A stretch of 64,000 nucleotides of DNA from Glycomyces amatae (GTDB lineage Bacteria > Actinomycetota > Actinomycetes > Mycobacteriales > Micromonosporaceae): positions 434,001 through 498,000 of the forward strand of contig NZ_JAJLQZ010000001.1 in NCBI RefSeq assembly GCF_020991375.1. The letters run 5' to 3'. The position numbers were made by a program, and so were the translations under genes. Every line of letters starts with the position of its first letter. Positions within the stretch are counted from its first letter, which is position 1. Of the stretch, positions 23,019 to 30,506 are shown piece by piece. A model generated the notes under the pieces. The model was not told where the DNA came from. It made no database searches and saw nothing but the letters and a program-made list of their open reading frames with translations.

Positions 23019-23693
23019 TCAACGCCGGAACGCCTCTTGCACCAGTTCCCCGACCGCGACGGTGAGGTCTTCAACGGACACGGGTCGCGGACCGAACGCG
23101 TCGCTTGAATAATCGCCTCGAGAGGTGGCCGGGCGACTCTCGACCGACAACTCGAGATTGCTGTCGGAAGCCATGCACTCGAAGTAGGGGACTGTCAGCG
23201 ATGCGTGGTCAAGGCAGAGGCCGTGGTCGAATCCATGGAGGGATTCGGCCCCCACAATCCAGTCGCGCTGGTCCTGCGGCTGTTCGAGGAGATGGTCGTA
23301 TCCCAGAGGTTCGGTGTCGTCGAAGACGGTCACGTCCAGTCTGAGCACCTGCCCGGTGACGCCGTCTCCGCCAGGGTCCCAAGACCATTCGCAGGTGTAC
23401 GAACTGAAGGAGTCCTCGAAGTCCTCGATCGCGGGCTGTGGCGCGCCGGCTTCCTCCCAGCCGAGAAGCTCATCCGCCTCGGCCTCGCCGCCGAGGCACG
23501 CTTCGCCCCACGGCTCGGGGGCGGCGAACCGATACTCGAGGTCGGGGCCGGTCAGGTGAGGCAGCGCGACCACCGCTCCGGCGACGAGCAGGAGAAACGC
23601 GCCGGCAACGGCGAAGAACGCGAGGCGCGAGCCACGCTTCGGCTTCCGGAGCCGCAGGCCGGGTTCAGAGGCTGGATTCATGGTGGAAGCCAT
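23019..23693 (-). CDS. Membrane-anchored extracytoplasmic protein of unknown function
   Basis: 224 residues. A basic cytoplasmic head (LRLRKPKRGSR), one membrane helix (about 25-46) and an extracytoplasmic domain with Cys pairs (EACLGGEA, YTCEWSW, LCLDHASLTV, ECMASDS). The layout suggests a bound partner of the neighbouring lipoprotein. The start is uncertain: ATG 23693 overlaps a small upstream frame by 29 nt and ATG 23681 is possible. Codons are less GC-extreme than those of the neighbours. Confidence 0.7.
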   Translation of the reverse strand: MASTMNPASEPGLRLRKPKRGSRLAFFAVAGAFLLLVAGAVVALPHLTGPDLEYRFAAPEPWGEACLGGEAEADELLGWEEAGAPQPAIEDFEDSFSSYTCEWSWDPGGDGVTGQVLRLDVTVFDDTEPLGYDHLLEQPQDQRDWIVGAESLHGFDHGLCLDHASLTVPYFECMASDSNLELSVESRPATSRGDYSSDAFGPRPVSVEDLTVAVGELVQEAFRR

Positions 23694-23745
23694 CGATGTC
23701 CACTTCTTCGCTGCCAGGGGGAGCCGGAATCGTAACCTGGCTCAT
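23665..23745 (-). CDS. Possible 26-residue peptide frame
   Basis: Frame MSQVTIPAPPGSEEVDIDGF followed by HHESSL. Its ATG overlaps the stop of the preceding 38-residue frame (ATGA) and it overlaps the start of the anchored protein gene. The string of overlaps suggests either small coupled peptides or a gene broken by frameshifts. Confidence 0.35.
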   Translation of the reverse strand: MSQVTIPAPPGSEEVDIDGFHHESSL

Positions 23746-23858
23746 CGTCCAGCCCCGCTGTACAGATCGGCCAGGGGCCGCAGGTCCTTCTGCGCCACCT
23801 CGTAGAGCTCGTAAAGGTCGGCGGCGAACTTGCCGCCCTCTCCGGGGGCGTCGGGCAT
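23742..23858 (-). CDS. Possible 38-residue protein, perhaps a truncated N-terminus
   Basis: Frame begins MPDAPGEGGKFAADLYELYE and continues VAQKDLRPLADLYSGAGR. GGAG lies 8-9 nt upstream of the ATG. It is helical and acidic and reads like the N-terminus of a longer ESX/WXG100-associated helical protein cut short by an early stop. That similarity is an impression only. Confidence 0.45.
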   Translation of the reverse strand: MPDAPGEGGKFAADLYELYEVAQKDLRPLADLYSGAGR

Positions 23859-24111
23859 GGCGGGGGCTCCAATGGGTGCTGCGGGGGAGTGTCGTCGTTG
23901 CGACGCTACAAGAGATCACAGCGGTTTTGGCACGCTCGGGGCCCCGCGAGACGCCTGCGGCACGGCGGCGGGACCGGTCGCTGCCATGACCGGCCCCGTC
24001 CTCGATTCGGTTGTGCGGCGTCGATCGGCTCTTGGCGGCTCCGGTCGCGCCTCTCGAGCCGAAGGTGATCCGGTGGGGGGAATACGGTCGTCGCAGCGGG
24101 TCGCCGGGGCC

Positions 24112-25119
24112 TCAGGCCTGCTTCCACAGCGTCTGCGGGTCCACCTCGTGGACCAGCGCCTCGCCGCGGGAGAGGCGCTCGGCCTCCTCGACCATGTAGA
24201 GCCCCATGCGGGACAGCTCGTTGCCGTGCGACCCGGCGACGTGCGGGGTGAGGAAGGCGTTCGGCAGGTCGAACAGGGGCGAGTCGCGGGGGAGCGGCTC
24301 GGGGTGGGTCACGTCGATGACCGCCGAGAGCCGTCCGGTCTCGAGCTCGGCGGTGAGCGCGTCGGTGTCGACCAGGCGCCCGCGGGCGGTGTTGACGACG
24401 ACCGTGCCGTCCTTCATGGCGGCCAGGCGAGCCGCGCCGATGAGGCCGGCGGTCTCGGGCAGGTCGGGGGCGTGGACGCTGACGACGTCGCAGCGGGCCA
24501 CGAGCGAGTCGAGGTCGACCAGCTCCGCGCCGAGCGCGGCCGCCTCCGCGGCCTCCAGGTACGGGTCGGCCAGCAGCACCTCGAAGTCGAAGGGCCGCAG
24601 CAGCTCCAGCACGCGGCGCCCGATCTTGGAGGCGCCCACGATGCCGACGGTTCGGCCGAAGTTGCCGACCTCGGGGTGGATGTGCCCGAGCCGGAACGAC
24701 CGCTCCCGGCGGAAGTCCTCGCGCAGGCCGAAGAGGTTCTTGCCCGCCATGAGGATCGCGGCGAGCGTGTACTCGGCCACCGGGAGCGCGTTCGCGCCCG
24801 AGGACGAGGAGACGGCGACGGGCCGGTCCCAGGCCGCCTCGCCGACGATCGACTTCACCGAGCCGGCCGCGTGCAGCACCGCCCGCAGCTTCGGGGCCTC
24901 GGCGATCACCTCGTCGCGGAGCCTCGGCGCCCCCCAGCCGGTGACGAGCACCTCGGCCTCGGCCAGGACCGGCTGCACGGCCGGGTCGGCGAAGTCCTCG
25001 GCCACCAGGCCGGGGTCGAAGTCGAGCACGGCGAGGAGCCGCCGCAGCAGGGGCTCGGGGAAGAGCTGGGGGAGGAACTCGGGGCTCATGGCGAGCAGTG
25101 CCCTCGGTCGGTCAGCCAC
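24112..25119 (-). CDS. D-2-hydroxyacid dehydrogenase (NAD-dependent)
   Basis: 335 residues, GTG start with AAGGA 7-8 nt upstream. The NAD-binding Rossmann motif is VGIVGASKIGRRVLELL with Asp in LLADPY. Active-site residues: Arg in VNTARGRLVDTDAL, Glu in VIDVTHPEPLP and His in FLTPHVAGSHGNE. The family reduces 2-keto acids or oxidises D-2-hydroxyacids. It is divergent from a secreted polysaccharide lyase gene, so a role in handling sugar-acid breakdown products is plausible. No gene is seen at 23859-24111. Confidence 0.9.
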   Translation of the reverse strand: MADRPRALLAMSPEFLPQLFPEPLLRRLLAVLDFDPGLVAEDFADPAVQPVLAEAEVLVTGWGAPRLRDEVIAEAPKLRAVLHAAGSVKSIVGEAAWDRPVAVSSSSGANALPVAEYTLAAILMAGKNLFGLREDFRRERSFRLGHIHPEVGNFGRTVGIVGASKIGRRVLELLRPFDFEVLLADPYLEAAEAAALGAELVDLDSLVARCDVVSVHAPDLPETAGLIGAARLAAMKDGTVVVNTARGRLVDTDALTAELETGRLSAVIDVTHPEPLPRDSPLFDLPNAFLTPHVAGSHGNELSRMGLYMVEEAERLSRGEALVHEVDPQTLWKQA

Positions 25120-25488
25120 ACGGGGTCCTTCGATCGGCCGGATAGATATCGGTTTCTACGTTAAGATCTCCTGCGCTGATTGTCGAGACCTCGACATCGA
25201 CCAATGCCCGACGAGCGAGGCGCCGCGCTCATGGTCGGCTCGTAACTATGCAGCTAGAAAACCAAATTCACCAAAGGTAACGATTCTGCATCGGCCTCAA
25301 TGATGCACGATCGACCTCGTCAAAGAACAGAGAACGTTATCTATCTGAGCCTTGATTCGGGCTTCGGCAGGCGCTATCGTCCGCATAGACGGATTCCGAT
25401 GTCCAGCTGCTCCGGCACCCGAGACGGCCTCCCCGGCGCCGCCGGTCCGGGGAGCCCCCTGGAAGACCATGCTTTGGAAGGACGTGCG
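25120..25488. promoter_or_regulatory. Divergent regulatory region with palindrome at 25181-25196
   Basis: This 369-bp gap between dehydrogenase and lyase genes is distinctly AT-richer than its surroundings. It holds a perfect palindrome TGTCGAG-AC-CTCGACA (25181-25196), 62 bp upstream of the dehydrogenase start. It is a candidate operator for a GntR- or LacI-type regulator encoded elsewhere. No gene or confident promoter boxes were identified. Confidence 0.5.
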
Positions 25489-28400
25489 ATGACGCAAGTC
25501 GGACAACGAAAACGGTCGCGACTCGTGGCGCTGGCCGCCGCGCTCGCCACCGGACTCGGGGCGGCCGCGCTGCCGCCCCAGGCCGCTGGGGCGGCCGAAT
25601 ACGACGACCTGATCACCGACCACCTCGTGGCGGTCAACGAGACCGTGAGCGACGCCGGGTTCGTCCACCCCGGCGTCGGCCTGACCGCCGAGGACCTGCG
25701 GAGCGCCCAGGAGATGGTCCGCACCGGCCAGGAGCCCTGGGCCTCCTACTTCGCCGCCATGGCCGACACCGCCTTCGCCTCCACCGCGTACCGGGCGTCG
25801 AACTCGAAGTCCGCCGCCGAACCCGACGTGCCCCTCGACCCCACGTTCACCCAGGCGGGGATGCGGAACCGCGAGACCAACGACTCCTTCGGCGCCCTCA
25901 CCCAGTCCCTCATGTGGGTCACCACCGGCGACGAGGTTTACCGGCGCAACGCGATCCAGGCGATCCGCACCTGGTCCAACATGGACCCCGAGCGGTACGC
26001 GTACTTCCCCGACGCGCACATCCACACCGGGCACCCGCTGTACCAGTTCCTCATGGCCGCCGAGATCATCCGCGCCACCGAACCGGTCGACGACGACAGC
26101 CCCGGCGAGCACGGCGGCTACGACGTCGCCTGGTCCGCCGAGGACGACCGGAAGCTCCTCGCGAACTTCGCCGACCCCGTCGTGGAGACCTTCCTGTTCT
26201 CCAACGAGCGCTGGATGAACCAGCACAACTTCGGGCTGTTCGGCCGCATCGCGACCGCGATCTACGCCGACGACGCCGAAGGCTACGCCACCGGCGTCGA
26301 GTGGTTCACCGTCAACTCGGGCGACACCGCCTACGACAACGGCGCGATGGCCCCGCAGATGCCGCTCATCGACGCCGACGACCCCGCGAACCCGTACGGG
26401 CGCGACTTCGTGCAGGTCCGCGAGATGGGCCGCGACCAGGCGCACGGCGAGTGCAACATCGACAACTTCACCGGCCTCGCGAGGATGCTCGAAGTCCAGG
26501 GGACCAAGGTCGACCCGACCGCCGGGACCGTCTCCACCGGCACTGATGCCGTGTCCGCCTACGACTTCCTCGACCAGCGGCTCCTCGACGGCGCGAACGC
26601 CTTCTGGGGCTTCATGATGGGCGCGCCCACCCCGTGGATCGACGAGGAGGGGCAGGGCAACACCATCGCCCAGGCCTACCGCGGGCGGATCTTCAACCCC
26701 GTCAACGAGCTGTACTACGAGTACGCGCTCGAGCGGGGCGTCGACGTCGCGGCCGAGGCGCCGCACGTCGCCGAGCTCGCCTCGCGCATGGACGGCCCCT
26801 ACTACTGGTACGGGACCGGCGTCGCGAACTTCTGGGCCCCGGGGGACAAGAACCCCGAGTACTGGGTCGCGTTCCCGGCCGAACTGGCCGGCACCGCACC
26901 CGAACCGCTGCCCGACACCGCCGCGCTGAGCTTCGCGGACGCGAGCCTCCCACTCGACGATCGCACCGCGATCACCGAGGAGGACGGCGAGACCTTCGCC
27001 CGCGCGAACGTGACCGAGGAGGGCACCACCAGCGTCGTCAGCCGCATGATGTACGGCTCGAACGCGCAGATCGGCCTCCGGTTCCGCAGCGACGGCCCCG
27101 CCGGCCTCGAAGTCCTCTACAAGGAGGAGGCCACCGGCGTCAACCCCGACGAGGCCGAGACCAGGACCCTTGCAGCACTCGAGATCCCGGACACCGGCGG
27201 CGAATGGCGATACCTCGCCTACCCGGCGGGCGGCCAGAACGTCAACTTCTACCGACTCACCGGCGAGGACGGCACCACCGTCGACCTCGACAGCGTGATC
27301 CTCTCGGGCGCCACGGACCTCAGCGTCCCCCGGTTCAACTCCACTGAGGACCATTACTACCTGACCAAAGGCCTCGGCGCCTCGATCGACCTGTCGGCCA
27401 AGGACACCGACGGCACCGTGACCTACAGGGTCGACGGCCTGCCCGAACGCGCGTCCTTCGACACCGCGACCGGCGGGCTCGCCTGGACGCCGAACGGCAG
27501 GGACAAGGGCCGCCACGACGTCCAGATCGTCGCCGACGACGGCACCGCGGTCACCGCTCGCACCGTTCAACTCGTGGTGTCCCCCAACCCGAACCGCACC
27601 GTCGAGACGGTCGTCCGGGACGGCGTCGACCGCCGAGCCGACTACACCGCCGCCACCCGCGACCCGTACGAGGAGGCACTGGAGGAGGCGAGGGACGCCG
27701 CGCGCCACGGCTCCGACGAGGAGTTCGCGGCTGCGCTGGACGCACTCATCGCCGCGATCGACGCCCTCGAACTCCTCGACCCCGAACTGCCGGACGAGTC
27801 GTTCGACTACACGAACGCCGTGGCCCCCTTCGGGATCACCGACAACGCCGTAGTCGCCCTCGCGGACGGCGACAACACCTCCCACACCGGCGACCTGCGC
27901 ACCGGCTCGTTCACGCTCGACTTCGGCACCCGGTACCGGATCACGGCCGACGCCTTCGGGTTCCAGGCCCGGTCCCTGTTCGCGAACCGCTCCGAGGGCA
28001 CGAACGTGTACGGCTCGAACGACGGCATCGCCTGGGACCTGCTGACCGAGCGGGCCACCGCGAACGACCCCGACATGGAGACGATCGAGGTGCTCGCCGA
28101 GCACGACGACGACGCGTACCGGTACCTGAAGGTCCAGCTCGACGAGCCGGGCGTCCCCACCGACCCCGCCTACCCGGGCATCTGGTCGATCGGCGAGTTC
28201 CGGATCTTCGGCGAGCGCAGCGAAGCCCCCGGCGACATCGACTCCGTGTCCGTGTCCTCCCCGGACGCCCTCGCGGGCCGGGTCACCGCGGGCGACACCG
28301 TGACCGTCGACTTCTCCAGCGCCGCACCGATAGGCGACGTGGCCGTCTCGATCGGCGACCAGGCCCTCGAGGCGACCAGCGAGGACGGCCTGGCCTGGAC

Positions 28401-28959
28401 GGCCACCGCCGAACTCGGCGAGCTCACCGGTTCCGGCCCGCTCGACGTGCGGATCGACCACACCACCGAGGACGGCGACCAGGCGACGGTCCACGGCTCG
28501 ACCGACGGCACCGTCCTGTACGGCTCGGACGAGCGCGACCTGATCGACCTCGCCGATGTCCGAGTGGTCGCCTCGGACGGCTCGCCCGACGCGTCGAAGG
28601 CCGCCCACGCGGCGAAGCTGCTCGACGCGGACCCCGCGACGTTCAGCGACGTGCCCGCCGTCGACGGCGAGTTCCACCTGATCTGGGACTTCGGCGAAGG
28701 CGCCGAGGCCACCGTGGACCGGGCGGACTTCCTGGCGCGCCAGGACAACAACGGTCTGGTCCGCATGGACGGCCTGGTCCTCGAAGGCTCGAACGACCTG
28801 TCGACCTGGACCGCGCTGACCGCCCCGACGGTCAAGACCCTCGCCTGGCAGGAGCTCCCGTCGCACGACGAGGGAAGCTACCGCTACGTGCGCGTCGCGA
28901 ACGGCGCGCTGATCGACATAGCGGAACTCCGCCTCTTCGGCGCGGTCGCAGGACTGTAG
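25489..28959 (+). CDS. Secreted multidomain polysaccharide lyase (alginate-lyase family fold)
   Basis: 1156 residues. Signal peptide about 1-35 (KRSRLVALAAALATGLGAAALPP). An (alpha/alpha)-toroid Alginate_lyase-type domain spans about 40-470, with family-like blocks ERWMNQHNFGLFGRIATAIY (about 237-256) and EMGRDQAHGECNIDNF (about 313-328) carrying His, Arg and Asn candidates for beta-elimination. A beta-sandwich module follows at about 480-610, an Ig/cadherin-like domain at about 620-705, a helical linker and at least two F5/8-type C modules to the C-terminus. It probably cleaves a uronic-acid polymer (alginate, glucuronan or similar). GGAAGGA precedes the chosen ATG; longer in-frame readings lack a signal. 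Confidence 0.8.
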   Translation: MTQVGQRKRSRLVALAAALATGLGAAALPPQAAGAAEYDDLITDHLVAVNETVSDAGFVHPGVGLTAEDLRSAQEMVRTGQEPWASYFAAMADTAFASTAYRASNSKSAAEPDVPLDPTFTQAGMRNRETNDSFGALTQSLMWVTTGDEVYRRNAIQAIRTWSNMDPERYAYFPDAHIHTGHPLYQFLMAAEIIRATEPVDDDSPGEHGGYDVAWSAEDDRKLLANFADPVVETFLFSNERWMNQHNFGLFGRIATAIYADDAEGYATGVEWFTVNSGDTAYDNGAMAPQMPLIDADDPANPYGRDFVQVREMGRDQAHGECNIDNFTGLARMLEVQGTKVDPTAGTVSTGTDAVSAYDFLDQRLLDGANAFWGFMMGAPTPWIDEEGQGNTIAQAYRGRIFNPVNELYYEYALERGVDVAAEAPHVAELASRMDGPYYWYGTGVANFWAPGDKNPEYWVAFPAELAGTAPEPLPDTAALSFADASLPLDDRTAITEEDGETFARANVTEEGTTSVVSRMMYGSNAQIGLRFRSDGPAGLEVLYKEEATGVNPDEAETRTLAALEIPDTGGEWRYLAYPAGGQNVNFYRLTGEDGTTVDLDSVILSGATDLSVPRFNSTEDHYYLTKGLGASIDLSAKDTDGTVTYRVDGLPERASFDTATGGLAWTPNGRDKGRHDVQIVADDGTAVTARTVQLVVSPNPNRTVETVVRDGVDRRADYTAATRDPYEEALEEARDAARHGSDEEFAAALDALIAAIDALELLDPELPDESFDYTNAVAPFGITDNAVVALADGDNTSHTGDLRTGSFTLDFGTRYRITADAFGFQARSLFANRSEGTNVYGSNDGIAWDLLTERATANDPDMETIEVLAEHDDDAYRYLKVQLDEPGVPTDPAYPGIWSIGEFRIFGERSEAPGDIDSVSVSSPDALAGRVTAGDTVTVDFSSAAPIGDVAVSIGDQALEATSEDGLAWTATAELGELTGSGPLDVRIDHTTEDGDQATVHGSTDGTVLYGSDERDLIDLADVRVVASDGSPDASKAAHAAKLLDADPATFSDVPAVDGEFHLIWDFGEGAEATVDRADFLARQDNNGLVRMDGLVLEGSNDLSTWTALTAPTVKTLAWQELPSHDEGSYRYVRVANGALIDIAELRLFGAVAGL

Positions 28960-29018
28960 CGATCGATGGCGCAGGGCCCCAGGAGCATCCGCTCCCGGGG
29001 CCCTGCGCCATCGATCGC
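28959..29018. terminator. Very strong terminator, 22-bp perfect stem
   Basis: The arm 28959-28980 (starting GCGATCGATGGCGCAGG) is exactly complementary to 28997-29018. Inside, after one mismatch, GGAGC/GCTCC extends the stem around an ATCC loop. It begins at the last base of the lyase stop codon. Confidence 0.92.
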
Positions 29019-29157
29019 ATCGGTGCGCGGAGTGCATCCGTCCCAGCAGGAACGGGTGAACGCCGCCCATGCGCTCAGCCCCGCAGCCGGCCTCGGGTTC
29101 GACGGCGCCGTTCCCCGAACGACCGACCCGGCCCCGTCACGGCGCTACCCTGACCGG

Positions 29158-29553
29158 ATGGACGCTCCGCGACTCGTACTGACCTCGATCACCGTGACCG
29201 CGCCCGACCCGCGGGCCCTCGCCGACTTCTACGCGCGGCTCCTCGGCTTTCCCGTCACCGTCAGCGAAGGCCCGAAACCGGGTGAGCCCCCGGAGGCGGG
29301 CTGGGCGCAGGTCCGCACCGGCGAGGGCCCGACCCTCGGCTTCGAGTACGAGCGCCACTGGCGCGCCCCGGTCTGGCCCGCCGAACCCGGCGCCCCGCAC
29401 GCCACCCAGCACCTCGACATCCACGTCGACGACCTCGACGCCGCCGTCGAACACGCGCTTGCTCAAGGCGCGCGGCTCGCCGACCACCAGCCGCAGGAGG
29501 ACGTGCGGGTCCTCTTCGACCCGGTCGGCCACCCCTTCTGCCTGTTCCTCTGA
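29158..29553 (+). CDS. VOC-family (glyoxalase/bleomycin-resistance fold) protein
   Basis: 131 residues. One VOC module pair: ITVTAPDPRALADFYARLLGFPV, GEGPTLGFEYERHW, QHLDIHVDDLDAAVEHALAQGARLAD and VLFDPVGHPFCLF. Candidate metal ligands His (QHLDIHV) and Glu (GFEYE) are present. Substrate unknown. The start is leaderless: TACCCT (29146-29151) is 6 nt from the ATG. Confidence 0.9.
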   Translation: MDAPRLVLTSITVTAPDPRALADFYARLLGFPVTVSEGPKPGEPPEAGWAQVRTGEGPTLGFEYERHWRAPVWPAEPGAPHATQHLDIHVDDLDAAVEHALAQGARLADHQPQEDVRVLFDPVGHPFCLFL

Positions 29554-29639
29554 GGCGGCGCGGGAAGGCCGCGAGCCGGCGGCCGCGTCGGCGCGCGCAA
29601 ACGGCGCCCGCGCCCGCCCCGGCGGGCTAGCATCGGCGC

Positions 29640-29705
29640 GTGCAGGCGCGAATCCACTGGGGCCGGTCCGGCCGGACCGCCTCCGGCCCCCCGGGACCGG
29701 CATGA
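29640..29705 (+). CDS. 21-residue leaderless leader peptide coupled to the next gene
   Basis: TAGCAT (29628-29633) stands exactly 6 nt before a GTG at 29640, matching the leaderless promoters elsewhere in the window. The frame VQARIHWGRSGRTASGPPGP-A ends with a TGA inside the ATGA that starts the next gene. A translated leader coupled to a membrane-protein gene is the simplest reading. Confidence 0.5.
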   Translation: MQARIHWGRSGRTASGPPGPA

Positions 29706-30007
29706 CCGCGCGCTCGCTCCTCGCGCTGGCCGCGCTGCTGCTCGCGGTCCTCGCCTACGGCATCGCCGGCGGCGTCGGCACCGGTGCGCCCCCCGGGTAC
29801 GAGGCCGCCGACTGCTTCCACGTCGACGCGGACGGCGCGGTCCGCGACTGCGCCGACGCCGCGGGCCCCGCGGCCCCGACCGCCGCCGTCCAGGCCGCGG
29901 ACTGGACCTGGTGGGGCGCCGCCGCGCCCCCGCTCGCACTCGCCGCCGCGGCCTTCCTTCTCTGGCGGCACCTGCGGCGCCGCCTCCCCAGGAGGCGAAA
30001 GGCCTAG
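29702..30007 (+). CDS. Small two-helix membrane protein
   Basis: 101 residues. Membrane helices at about 4-24 and 71-88 flank an extracytoplasmic loop with two Cys (ADCFHVDADGAVRDCAD) that could form a disulfide. The tail RHLRRRLPRRRK is basic and cytoplasmic. Its ATG overlaps the stop of an upstream leader peptide, and it has no ribosome-binding site of its own. No family recognised. Confidence 0.6.
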   Translation: MTARSLLALAALLLAVLAYGIAGGVGTGAPPGYEAADCFHVDADGAVRDCADAAGPAAPTAAVQAADWTWWGAAAPPLALAAAAFLLWRHLRRRLPRRRKA

Positions 30008-30506
30008 GGGCCGTGCCCCACCGCATCGCCGACTTCGCCGAGATCGCGAACCCCGGTTGCCGGTACCGGCCCTCGCCCCGCTCCGAAGCGACCGGCTCGA
30101 CCGCCGAGAACGCGAAGCGTGCAGTGGTCATGCTCCGGAGCCCGCGGCGTCGGGGCCGCCGAACGGGCTTCCCGCTGCGGCATCCTCCGTCGATTGCTTT
30201 TCCGTGACCTCCATCGCGGCCGCGCCGAACACCCCCGCCGAATGTCGGACCCCGCGGGCATCCTTGAAAACCGGGGGCCCACCCCAGCGCCCCCTGTCCC
30301 GCTTCGCCGTGCCCTCCGCGGCCATCCGCCGCGCCCGGTCCCCGCAGACCAATCGGCCGAGCCGGAGCCGGTCCAGAGCCGGGCTGGAGCCGATCCGGGC
30401 CGAGCCGGTGCTGAGCAGCGTCCGGGGCGGCGAGACCCGCGGCTCCCCGCGTCGGACCGGTCACCGCGGGTTCCGTTGGCGCGCAGAACGTGCCATGATG
30501 GGCTCT
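30008..30506. other. Spacer of about 500 bp before the phosphoesterase gene
   Basis: Apart from a doubtful small minus-strand frame at 30128-30325, nothing supported is seen. CGGCCGAGCC and related short GC-rich motifs recur near 30353-30410. Promoter elements of the phosphoesterase gene should lie at its right end. Confidence 0.4.
30128..30325 (-). CDS. Doubtful 65-residue protein
   Basis: Frame MAAEGTAKRDRGRWGGPPVF and onward, ending FGGPDAAGSGA, with an ATG at 30325 (a TTG at 30352 would extend it). Codon third positions are mostly G or C, and the composition is protein-like. There is no clear ribosome-binding site or family, so it is reported with low confidence. Confidence 0.3.
   Translation of the reverse strand: MAAEGTAKRDRGRWGGPPVFKDARGVRHSAGVFGAAAMEVTEKQSTEDAAAGSPFGGPDAAGSGA

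Noticed and set aside
25297-29070. A 1257-codon open frame opposite the polysaccharide lyase gene
   Set aside because: Shadow frame of the lyase; low-complexity product with no ribosome-binding site or domain.
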